Assembly: GCA_004356175.1 (NCBI GenBank)
Contig: SMXV01000035.1
Span: forward strand, 1-5,842
Reading direction: 5' to 3'
DNA: 5,842 nucleotides
Origin: Acidobacteriota bacterium
GTDB taxonomy: Bacteria; Actinomycetota; Acidimicrobiia; Spongiisociales; UBA5794
Position 1 is the stretch's first letter. Every line of letters begins with the position of its first letter. A model generated the notes under the pieces. It had not been told where the DNA came from and did no database searches. It saw nothing but the letters and a program-made list of their open reading frames with translations. Shown here piece after piece: positions 1 to 5,795 of this stretch. Made by a program: the position numbers and the translations under genes.

Positions 1-2
1 CG

Positions 3-21
3 GGAATGCCAGGGGCATTCC
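3..21. repeat. Perfect 8-bp inverted repeat (possible terminator of an upstream gene)
   Basis: GGAATGCC (3-10) and GGCATTCC (14-21) are exact reverse complements around a 3-base loop (AGG). A G-T wobble at 2/22 could extend the stem. Transcribed either way it would form a tight hairpin. No run of T follows on the + strand (CTTGGGAG comes next), and the window edge hides what lies on the other side. It could be an intrinsic terminator for a gene left of the window, or an operator. No gene is supported between 1 and 130. Confidence 0.35.
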
Positions 22-118
22 TTGGGAGTCGCTCCGCAACCTCAGGACAATCCTGCCTCGACATTGCGATGCCTCCTTGTGGATTGAGGTTCGTGTGTAG
101 GTGAACGCTGGGGGACGC

Positions 119-124
119 GATACT
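119..124 (+). promoter_or_regulatory. Possible -10 box (GATACT) for a leaderless transporter mRNA
   Basis: GATACT ends six bases before the GTG start of the transporter at 131. It keeps the A at position 2 and T at position 6 that are most conserved in sigma-70-type -10 boxes. Transcription would then begin at or very near the GTG. No Shine-Dalgarno sequence lies at the usual distance; the G-rich stretch at 110-115 is too far away. No convincing -35 box is seen. This is a weak, inferred call. Confidence 0.2.
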
Positions 125-130
125 TAAGCC

Positions 131-1264
131 GTGCACGTTCCTTCACGAATTCTCTATGGCGGACGCAAAGGTACTCCCGCAGCGCTTATTGCTGCAACGG
201 TTGCGGCGACGATGCTGTTTGCTTCCACACCGTTTCTCATCGTGCCGCTGTCGCAGCGGTACGGAATCTCTGAAGGATCCGCTGGTTCTGTATCGGTTGT
301 ACAAGTCGGCGCGTTTGCCGTTGTCAATTTCGTTCTTCCCCGTCTCCTGCGCCCCTCTGGAAAGCTGCTCCGACTGAGTGCCTTCACACTCGTCGTATCA
401 AATGTCCTGAGCATCTTTGCGGGCAACTTCGCCCTGCTGTTGTTGGTTCGCCTTGTCGCGGGCGCTGCTGGAGGAACAATGACCTGGCTGGCGTGGTCAA
501 ACGCCATGGTTCATAAGAAGTCGATGCCGGCCATTGCATCGACCGGCCCTATGAGCCTTCTCATCGCAGCCCCGCTCATTTCGATCATCGCGGAATCTGG
601 CGCTGGGGCCGTGTATGCAGCCCTCGCTGTCGCAACGGTGCCGGCTGCGGTGCTGATTGCACCTGTCGGCGGGCGCAAACGATCGAAAGGCGTCATCTCA
701 GGGTCGCGATCCAACAGAATTCTGCTCGGCTCACTCTTCGCGCTCACCTTCTTCGGCTCGGCGTTGTACATCAACCAAACAATCGTCGCGCGCGAAATCC
801 ACGGGCTGTCCTCGCTTGCGTCCTCGCTTGCATTCAGCGCCAACGCGGCAGGGGCCATCATCGGTGCACGGCTCTCAACGCGCCACATATATCCCGGTTG
901 GATGCTCGCATCGATTGCGCCGGCTGCGCTTATGACTGTGCTCGGTCCGCCATGGATGTTCTACGTCGGCATGGCCTGGTGGGGATTCGCGTTCTGGATG
1001 GGAATCCCTGGCGTATTGCAGATGCTTGTGGACCGATCACTTGAACCGAGCGAACGGGCCGGAGACGGCCAGGGCATGATGGCGCTCGGCCGGACTGGCG
1101 GGCCGGCCCTCGGAGGAATGTTTGTCGATGCCGGCGCCCTTGTGGCGCTGTCCATCACATCCGCGATAGGTCTCGCCGCTGTCGGTTTCGGCATTGTTGG
1201 CGTCAAGGAAGGACGCGAGCGCCTGCCACCATCGGACCCTCGGACACTGGACCAGCGCGACTGA
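131..1264 (+). CDS. MFS-type membrane transporter, substrate unknown
   Basis: The 377-residue protein is strongly hydrophobic and reads as a 12-helix major facilitator superfamily permease of the inner membrane. Approximate helices are 17-39, 52-70, 83-97, 99-123, 137-155 and 159-178, then a basic cytoplasmic linker (180-196, GGRKRSKG...), then 196-217, 232-247, 257-272, 276-299, 316-334 and 336-357. The basic loop after helix 2 (LPRLLRPSGKLLR) sits where MFS motif A usually lies, but the classic GxxxDRxGRR form is absent. Glycine-rich helices 4 and 11 (RLVAGAAGG, GRTGGPALGG) are typical of the fold. At 377 residues it is slightly short for the family. The GTG start follows an in-frame TAA at 125-127, and no other start codon occurs in frame before Met28, which is already in helix 1. 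The substrate cannot be predicted, but drug/metabolite efflux types are the closest in feel. The phosphotransferase gene follows on the same strand. Confidence 0.85.
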   Translation: MHVPSRILYGGRKGTPAALIAATVAATMLFASTPFLIVPLSQRYGISEGSAGSVSVVQVGAFAVVNFVLPRLLRPSGKLLRLSAFTLVVSNVLSIFAGNFALLLLVRLVAGAAGGTMTWLAWSNAMVHKKSMPAIASTGPMSLLIAAPLISIIAESGAGAVYAALAVATVPAAVLIAPVGGRKRSKGVISGSRSNRILLGSLFALTFFGSALYINQTIVAREIHGLSSLASSLAFSANAAGAIIGARLSTRHIYPGWMLASIAPAALMTVLGPPWMFYVGMAWWGFAFWMGIPGVLQMLVDRSLEPSERAGDGQGMMALGRTGGPALGGMFVDAGALVALSITSAIGLAAVGFGIVGVKEGRERLPPSDPRTLDQRD

Positions 1265-1278
1265 CGCAGCGCCATGTC

Positions 1279-1297
1279 ATGTCAGCGTGACGTTTTC
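1279..1297 (+). terminator. Weak hairpin plus T-run after the transporter gene
   Basis: ATGTCA (1279-1284) can pair with TGACGT (1288-1293) around a GCG loop, with one G-U pair, and TTTC follows directly. This has the shape of an intrinsic terminator, but the stem is only six pairs and the T-run is short. At best it would give partial termination between the transporter and the phosphotransferase. A short direct repeat (ATGTC twice, 1274-1283) overlaps it. Confidence 0.25.
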
Positions 1298-1314
1298 TGA
1301 TACCGTTGGCCGCG

Positions 1315-2373
1315 ATGAACACTCCCGACACGCCAGAGAACATATCCAAGGAGTGGCTCACGCACAGTCTCGGCATCGATCAACTGCGACGTGGAGCGGT
1401 CGTCTCTTCCTTTCGCATCGAAGCCGTCGGCACAGAGACCGGATGGGTCGGCACAATTGCATGTATTCACTTGTCCTACTCGACACACGTTGAAAGCGCC
1501 CCAGCTTCAGTCATCATCAAGATTTCGCCAAGCGGGACTGAAGACCCATTCGGATCCTTCGAAGGCTTCTTCTACACGGACATCGCCAACGGAAGAAACT
1601 TCTCTGTCCCAGGGTGTTACTACGGCTTCAACGACGTTGAAGCTGGCAGGAGCGTTCTTCTTCTCGAAGACCTCAGCCACCTCTCCACTGTTGATTTCAT
1701 TGGCGGTTGCAGTCCTGACGACGCCGAGTTGGCTGTGGTTGCGCTCGCCGACATCCACGCATACTGGTGGAACGATCCCAGCATTGCGGCGATGCAGGGG
1801 CTTGTCTCGTTCGAGACATCTCTATTCGATACCTGGTGGGCTGAGTACGAATCCTCGATTCGTGCGCTGCTCCCTGATGTCGTGTTATCGAAACGGATGA
1901 TGCAGTTCGGCGACGTATTTTCCTCTGATCCGCTCGCCATGGCTCGTCGCATTGAGAGCACTCCCACCACGATTGTTCATCGGGACGTCCATGTCGACAA
2001 CCTGCTCTTTGACCGCGTAGAAACCAAGCATCGCGCTGTCATCGTCGACTGGCAGACTGTCGGTGCGGCCAAAGGTGTCAGCGATGTGGCCTACCTGCTG
2101 ATCAGTTCGCTGTCACCGACAGATCGACTGGTCGCGGAGCGGCGACTCGTGGAGACGTACCACAACCGCCTGATGAACCTCGGTATCGACGGCTATACGC
2201 TCGAGGAGTGCTGGACCGACTATGTCGTGTCAGTTGCAAGCAAACTGTTCATCACCGTTGCTGCAACGACGAAACTCGACAACGACACGCCAAGGCGGAG
2301 GGCGTGGCGGACAAAGGACCTCGAGCGTCTGACCGCGTTCTTTCGTGACCACGACCCGATTACCCATCTCTGA
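1315..2373 (+). CDS. APH/EcKinase-like small-molecule phosphotransferase
   Basis: The 352-residue cytosolic protein has the protein-kinase-like fold of the aminoglycoside phosphotransferase/EcKinase (CHK-like) group, which transfers phosphate from ATP to a hydroxyl on a small molecule. In order from ATG 1315 they are: the ATP-binding lysine in VIIKIS (Lys69), the hinge LLLEDL (Glu118-Asp119), the ALADIHAYWW segment typical of EcKinase-like proteins (about 143-152), the catalytic loop VHRDVHVDNLLFD (His222, Asp224, Asn229), and the metal-binding aspartate in VDWQ (Asp245) followed by SDVAYLL. All key catalytic residues are present, so it should be active. The length fits the family. ATG 1315 is preferred over an in-frame TTG at 1306; neither has a Shine-Dalgarno sequence. 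It lies 50 bases after the transporter and converges on pgsA. The substrate is unknown: antibiotic, choline-like, sugar and steroid hydroxyls are all possible in this superfamily, so an antibiotic-resistance label is not justified. Confidence 0.85.
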   Translation: MNTPDTPENISKEWLTHSLGIDQLRRGAVVSSFRIEAVGTETGWVGTIACIHLSYSTHVESAPASVIIKISPSGTEDPFGSFEGFFYTDIANGRNFSVPGCYYGFNDVEAGRSVLLLEDLSHLSTVDFIGGCSPDDAELAVVALADIHAYWWNDPSIAAMQGLVSFETSLFDTWWAEYESSIRALLPDVVLSKRMMQFGDVFSSDPLAMARRIESTPTTIVHRDVHVDNLLFDRVETKHRAVIVDWQTVGAAKGVSDVAYLLISSLSPTDRLVAERRLVETYHNRLMNLGIDGYTLEECWTDYVVSVASKLFITVAATTKLDNDTPRRRAWRTKDLERLTAFFRDHDPITHL

Positions 2374-2382
2374 CTCGCGTTA

Positions 2383-2396
2383 GTGACCTTGGTCAC
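2383..2396. repeat. 14-bp inverted repeat between convergent genes
   Basis: GTGACC-TT-GGTCAC lies at the junction of the two convergent genes, and its right arm contains the pgsA stop codon (2393-2395). As RNA it can fold into a five-pair stem with a CUUG loop. Neither strand has a T-run after it, so it is a weak bidirectional terminator candidate. The near-perfect dyad could equally be a protein-binding site. Nothing else resembling a terminator lies in the 19 bases between the two stops. Confidence 0.35.
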
Positions 2397-2944
2397 GTTC
2401 TCTCCTTGCGCGTAAGTGCGTCTCTGAATCGAGAGAAATAGTCGCCAGCGCTAATCACAGTCACGACGACCGCTATGCCCATGAGCCATTGATCGAGGCG
2501 GAATCCGCCAAAGACGACATTGAGGCGCAGGATCGCAAACGAAATTGCCGTGAATTGAATAGCTGCTTTTGACTTTCCCCATACCGAAGCGGGCACAGAC
2601 GACTGGTCGAGGGCAGCGACCGACCGCAAGCCCATGATGGACACCTCTCTCGCAATGATGATAAATGCGATCCAACTTGACGTTGTGCCGATGTCCACAA
2701 GCGCGATCAGAGCACCAGACACGAGCACCTTGTCGGCAACGAGGTCGAGAAAAGCTCCAAGGGTTGTCGTGATCTTCCACCGACGCGCCAGGTATCCATC
2801 GGCAAAGTCGGTGAGGGCGGCAACAACGAACACCACGGTCGCCATAATCGTGTAACCGCGACTGTCCACAGATTGCGATATGAGATACATCGCCACCGGC
2901 GTAAGGGCCAGCCGGAGCAGCGCAAGCAGGTTGGGAATGGACAT
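2393..2944 (-). CDS. pgsA: CDP-diacylglycerol--glycerol-3-phosphate 3-phosphatidyltransferase (PGP synthase)
   Basis: The product joins CDP-diacylglycerol and sn-glycerol 3-phosphate into phosphatidylglycerol phosphate, releasing CMP: the committed step to phosphatidylglycerol and cardiolipin at the inner membrane. The 183-residue protein has the full CDP-alcohol phosphotransferase signature, D-G-x2-A-R-x8-G-x3-D-x3-D: Asp46 and Asp49, Gly50, Ala53-Arg54, Gly63, Asp67 and Asp71. PgsA-type segments follow: IIIAREVSIMGLRS (95-108) and GKSKAAIQ (123-130). The start (SIPNLLALLRLALTP) matches the usual PgsA N-terminus, and hydrophobic segments lie near 5-23, 32-48, 73-97, 126-146 and 152-169. The AREV..GLR and GKxK..Q segments favour PgsA over phosphatidylinositol or cardiolipin synthases of the same superfamily. 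It lies 40 bases after glpK, whose product is its substrate. Its Shine-Dalgarno is weak (AGG about 10 bases before the ATG). The stop codon lies inside the inverted repeat at 2383-2396. Confidence 0.95.
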   Translation of the reverse strand: MSIPNLLALLRLALTPVAMYLISQSVDSRGYTIMATVVFVVAALTDFADGYLARRWKITTTLGAFLDLVADKVLVSGALIALVDIGTTSSWIAFIIIAREVSIMGLRSVAALDQSSVPASVWGKSKAAIQFTAISFAILRLNVVFGGFRLDQWLMGIAVVVTVISAGDYFSRFRDALTRKERT

Positions 2945-2984
2945 GCCGCGTCAGCCTATCGGTTTCGGACGGTCGAGGCGAGTG

Positions 2985-4469
2985 TTACGAATCAATCCAG
3001 TTCAGCGAGCGATCAATGGCCTTTGACCATCCCGCCAGCAACTCCTCGCGACGGTCGGACGTCATCGTCGGGCGGTACCGAACTGCTTCGTCGAGCTGGT
3101 GCGTCACCTTGTCCGTTCCACTCCACACGCCGGTTGCCAGTCCGGCACCGAACGCTGCTCCGAGCACTGTCGTCTCCGTAACAGAGGGCACAACAACATC
3201 TATATTCGCAATGTCTGCCTGAAATCCCATCAACAGGGAATTCTCAGCCATTGCGCCGTCGACGCGTACCTCGGGAAGCTTGCGTTGCGTGTCTTCCATC
3301 ATCGCGTCAAGGACGTCGTTGGTTTGGAATGCAGTTGCCTCAAGCACCGCACGTGCAATGTGCGCCTTGTTTGTGTACCGGGTCATGCCAACGAGGACCC
3401 CCCTGGCGTCGTCGCGCCAATGCGGCGCAAAGAGTCCAGAGAAGGCCGGAACAAAGTAGACATCGCCATTGTCAGGCACAGAAAGGGCAAGCGTCTCAAC
3501 TTCTTGGGCGCTTGCAATCAGGCCAAGATTGTCGCGCAACCACTGAACCGCTGAACCAGCAACCGCGACCGAACCCTCAAGCGCGTACACAGGAGCCTCG
3601 CCCGAAAACTGGTACGCGACTGTTGTGATGAGACCGGATTGGCTGCGCACAATCTCGGTTCCCGTGTTGGACACAAGAAATGCCCCCGTGCCATAGGTCA
3701 CCTTTGTATCACCTGGAGCGAAGCCGCCCTGCCCAACCAGAGCTGCGTGCTGGTCGCCAAGGATGGTCGTGAGATTCGTTCCTGCAAGCACACCGGTGCA
3801 TGGCCCTATGTCACCTATCGAAGGAACAATCTCTGGCAGGATCCGACGGGGCACACCGAGCGCCTCCAGGAGACTGTCATCCCAGTCAAGCGTTCTGATG
3901 TCCATGAGCATCGTGCGACTTGCGTTCGTCACGTCGGTGACATGTCTGCCACTTAGGTTCCAGGCCAGCCACGAATCCATAGTGCCAAAGGCGATCTCTC
4001 CGCGCTTTGCACGCTCGTGTAGCTCAGGGTGCCGATCAAACAGCCAACGAATCTTCGGACCGGAGAAATAGGTCGCCGGCGGCAGACCGGTCCTGTCTAC
4101 AAGCGCATCTTCACCGTAAAGACTCGCAATGGTCTTCACGAGATTCGCGGTACGCGTGTCCTGCCACACAATTGCGTTTGTGACAGGTTCCCCCGATGTC
4201 TTGTCCCACAATACGGTCGTCTCGCGCTGGTTCGTGATACCGACACCCGAGAGGTCCGGCGCATCTATTCCAGCACGGTCGAGTGCCTCAGTAATAACCT
4301 CATATGTGTTGCTGAGAATCTCAGACGCGTCGTGTTCGACCCAACCGGGACGTGGCAGGATCTGGCGATGTTCCCTCTGGGCCATTGCGACAAGCACCCC
4401 ATCGCCATCAACAACCGCGAAGCGAGTACTCGTCGTTCCCTGGTCTATTGCGCCAATGAATGGACCCAT
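2985..4469 (-). CDS. glpK: Glycerol kinase
   Basis: GlpK phosphorylates glycerol with ATP to sn-glycerol 3-phosphate in the cytosol, feeding phospholipid synthesis and glycolysis. The 494-residue FGGY-family protein is full length (family about 500). Visible motifs are the phosphate-binding start AIDQGTTSTR (7-16), QRET (81-84; Arg82 and Glu83 contact glycerol), VWQDTR (101-106), TYFSGPKIRW (133-142), the catalytic base Asp239 in LGDQHAALVGQ, YGTGAFL (259-265), the FGGY signature region from YFVPAFSGLFAPHW, and the C-terminal ATP-site segment near 402-446 (RVDGAMAENSLLMGFQADI). The usual DGGM is DGAM here (404-407). By eye, the loop before GDQ lacks both the Arg used for fructose-1,6-bisphosphate inhibition in E. 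coli and the His phosphorylated by HPr in Firmicutes. A GGAG Shine-Dalgarno precedes the ATG by six bases. It follows pth by 16 bases and is followed by pgsA. No glpF or glpD is in view. Confidence 0.97.
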   Translation of the reverse strand: MGPFIGAIDQGTTSTRFAVVDGDGVLVAMAQREHRQILPRPGWVEHDASEILSNTYEVITEALDRAGIDAPDLSGVGITNQRETTVLWDKTSGEPVTNAIVWQDTRTANLVKTIASLYGEDALVDRTGLPPATYFSGPKIRWLFDRHPELHERAKRGEIAFGTMDSWLAWNLSGRHVTDVTNASRTMLMDIRTLDWDDSLLEALGVPRRILPEIVPSIGDIGPCTGVLAGTNLTTILGDQHAALVGQGGFAPGDTKVTYGTGAFLVSNTGTEIVRSQSGLITTVAYQFSGEAPVYALEGSVAVAGSAVQWLRDNLGLIASAQEVETLALSVPDNGDVYFVPAFSGLFAPHWRDDARGVLVGMTRYTNKAHIARAVLEATAFQTNDVLDAMMEDTQRKLPEVRVDGAMAENSLLMGFQADIANIDVVVPSVTETTVLGAAFGAGLATGVWSGTDKVTHQLDEAVRYRPTMTSDRREELLAGWSKAIDRSLNWIDS

Positions 4470-4475
4470 GGACGT

Positions 4476-4479
4476 CTCC
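4476..4479 (-). promoter_or_regulatory. Ribosome binding site of glpK
   Basis: GGAG on the - strand, six bases before the ATG (CCGGAGACGTCCATG). It fixes the glpK start and lies inside the 16-base gap after the pth stop, giving glpK its own translation initiation within the operon. Confidence 0.7.
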
Positions 4480-4485
4480 GGATTG

Positions 4486-5067
4486 CTAGTCGTTCAGTTC
4501 TCCAGTGAACTGGCGTGTCGCCTCTCCACCGTCAGCAATGAAACGCTCGATCACTTCTGCCGCACGGTACACGGTTACATCAACCTCGGGTCGCTGCGAC
4601 TTCGTGAAAGGCGCCGTCACGAAGTCGACAGGCTCCATACGACCGGGCGGACGGCCGACACCCATCTTGAGCCGCCAGAACTCCGCCGTCTTGAGGGAGC
4701 CCGCGATCGAGCGCACACCGTTGTTGCCGCCATGACCACGTGCCCACTGCATCTTGAGCTTCCCAAACGGCACGTCGATGTCGTCGTGCACCACCAGAAG
4801 GTCCCGGAGGTCAATTCCGAAATACCGAACAAGTGGTTGTACAGCCTGGCCCGATTCGTTCATGAAGGTTGTTGGCATCGCAACAACGCACCGGCCGCCT
4901 CCGAAGTTGTAGTCGACAATCTCGGCTCGAATCCCTTGCGGAGCACGTTTGAGTTTGAGTGCGTTGTCCAGCAGAAAACGATCTATCGCCTCAGCGCCAA
5001 CATTGTGCCGAGTGCCGCGATACTTTGCGCCCGGATTTCGGAGCCCTACGACGAGCCGGCTGATCAG
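4486..5067 (-). CDS. pth: Peptidyl-tRNA hydrolase with a probable CTG start
   Basis: Pth cleaves the ester bond between peptide and tRNA on drop-off peptidyl-tRNAs in the cytosol, recycling tRNA; it is usually essential. Read from CTG 5065-5067, the protein is 193 residues, the normal length. It begins ISRLVVGLRNPG after the start residue, with Asn11, then TRHNVG with the catalytic His21, then PTTFMNESG (Asn70), VVHDDIDVPFG (Asp95), GHGGNNG, and MGVGRPPGRMEP. The first in-frame ATG (4876-4878) would give 130 residues and remove the catalytic His, so it is not the real start. No ATG, GTG or TTG occurs in frame between an upstream TGA (about 5206) and the conserved N-terminus. The CTG overlaps the rplY stop as CTGA, the arrangement seen in coupled ATGA pairs, and no strong Shine-Dalgarno is present. 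GLRNPG replaces the common GLGNPG. The gene identity is firm; the start codon is inferred. Confidence 0.93.
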   Translation of the reverse strand: MISRLVVGLRNPGAKYRGTRHNVGAEAIDRFLLDNALKLKRAPQGIRAEIVDYNFGGGRCVVAMPTTFMNESGQAVQPLVRYFGIDLRDLLVVHDDIDVPFGKLKMQWARGHGGNNGVRSIAGSLKTAEFWRLKMGVGRPPGRMEPVDFVTAPFTKSQRPEVDVTVYRAAEVIERFIADGGEATRQFTGELND

Positions 5068-5723
5068 TCGGCGTCCGGCTCTGGGGCGGCCTCGGCAGAT
5101 GCCTCGTCGCCTTCGACTTCTTCGCCAGCTTCGTCCTCTTCGACGAGCACTGTTTCTATGACCTCCGCAACCTTCTGACCAACCGTCACAACAGCGTGGT
5201 CCGGCTCAGCAATATAGGTCACACCATCCAACACGGGTAGGTCGGCAACGGTCATGGTGTCGTGGAGGTTCAGGCCTGAGATATCGACCTCGATCGACGC
5301 AGGAATCGCGTTCGGGAGTGCCGAAATTGCCAGTGTCGGCTCGAGAATATTCACGAGTCCTTCCTCATCCACAACGCCGATTGGAATACCGACGTACTCC
5401 ATTGGTACATCGGCTTCAATCTCAACGTCAAGGCGTACCTGGATAAAGTCGAGATGGTCAATCTCACCCCGAACCGGGTGGCGATAGAGCTCACGAGCAA
5501 CCGTGAGAACGGACTCACCATCGATGTCAACCTCAATAATCGCATTCAGTCCCGCATCAGTGTGCAGAACCGAATACAGATCACGAGAAGAGACATGAAT
5601 CGCAATCGGATCCATATCTGTGCCGTACACGACCCCCGGAACACGTCCGTCGCGACGAAGTCGCTTGGATGCTCTGGTTCCAGCTGTGACGCGCTTGGTC
5701 GCGCTCAGAGTCTCCTGCTGCAT
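5064..5723 (-). CDS. rplY: 50S ribosomal protein L25, CTC/TL5 long form
   Basis: L25 binds 5S rRNA in the central protuberance of the large ribosomal subunit; the long CTC form also has stress roles in some bacteria (general stress protein Ctc of Bacillus). The 219-residue protein has an N-terminal L25 domain (about 1-95; landmarks ASKRLRRDGRVPGVVYG at 18-34 and RHPVRGEIDHLDFIQV at 81-96) and a C-terminal TL5 beta domain (about 98-185; VPMEYVGIPIGV, SIEVDISGLNLHDTMTVADL). It ends in a strongly acidic tail (about 187-219), rich in Glu, Asp and Ala. The ATG at 5721-5723 is chosen because it has a near-ideal GAGGAG Shine-Dalgarno and gives the usual N-terminus. An open frame continues upstream to a GTG at 5837, but that extension is not L25-like. 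The stop overlaps the pth start by four bases. In many bacteria prs precedes this gene; it is not visible here. Confidence 0.95.
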   Translation of the reverse strand: MQQETLSATKRVTAGTRASKRLRRDGRVPGVVYGTDMDPIAIHVSSRDLYSVLHTDAGLNAIIEVDIDGESVLTVARELYRHPVRGEIDHLDFIQVRLDVEIEADVPMEYVGIPIGVVDEEGLVNILEPTLAISALPNAIPASIEVDISGLNLHDTMTVADLPVLDGVTYIAEPDHAVVTVGQKVAEVIETVLVEEDEAGEEVEGDEASAEAAPEPDAD

Positions 5724-5731
5724 GTGGAATT

Positions 5732-5737
5732 CTCCTC
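5732..5737 (-). promoter_or_regulatory. Ribosome binding site of rplY
   Basis: GAGGAG on the - strand lies eight bases before the ATG at 5723. It is the strongest Shine-Dalgarno in the window and decides the rplY start against the longer open frame reaching 5837. Confidence 0.85.
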
Positions 5738-5776
5738 GAAAATCGGTTGAGGTGCAGGTAGGAAGTGTACGCAATA

Positions 5777-5795
5777 CGTGAACGAAGCGCTCACG
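5777..5795 (-). promoter_or_regulatory. Hairpin upstream of rplY
   Basis: On the - strand, CGTGAGCG pairs with CGTTCACG around a CTT loop: eight pairs including one G-U. It ends about 53 bases before the rplY ATG. No T-run follows, so it is a poor intrinsic terminator. It could be a leader structure, an operator dyad, or chance. The surrounding 5724-5842 stretch holds no gene I can recognise. A TACACT at about 5764-5769 just after the hairpin could serve as a -10 box, but no matching -35 is seen. Confidence 0.3.

Noticed and set aside
1306..1314. TTG at 1306 as start of the phosphotransferase
   Set aside because: An ATG lies three codons later; the extra residues add nothing conserved, and no ribosome binding site supports the TTG.
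1315..2373. Calling the phosphotransferase an aminoglycoside or macrolide resistance gene
   Set aside because: The catalytic motifs are shared by the whole superfamily. The ALADIHAYWW segment leans towards the broad EcKinase-like group, whose substrates vary.
3099..3956. Several 100-150 codon + strand open frames inside glpK
   Set aside because: They are shadows of glycerol kinase, with low-complexity or Arg/Cys-rich translations and no independent start signals.
4486..4878. pth as a 130-residue gene starting at the ATG at 4878
   Set aside because: This start removes the GLRNPG and TRHNVG motifs, including the catalytic His, which are clearly encoded upstream in the same frame.
4129..5178. 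A 349-codon open frame on the + strand
   Set aside because: It runs antisense across glpK, pth and rplY, which are all firmly identified. Its product is Ser/Arg/Thr-rich with no recognisable domain, as expected for a shadow frame.
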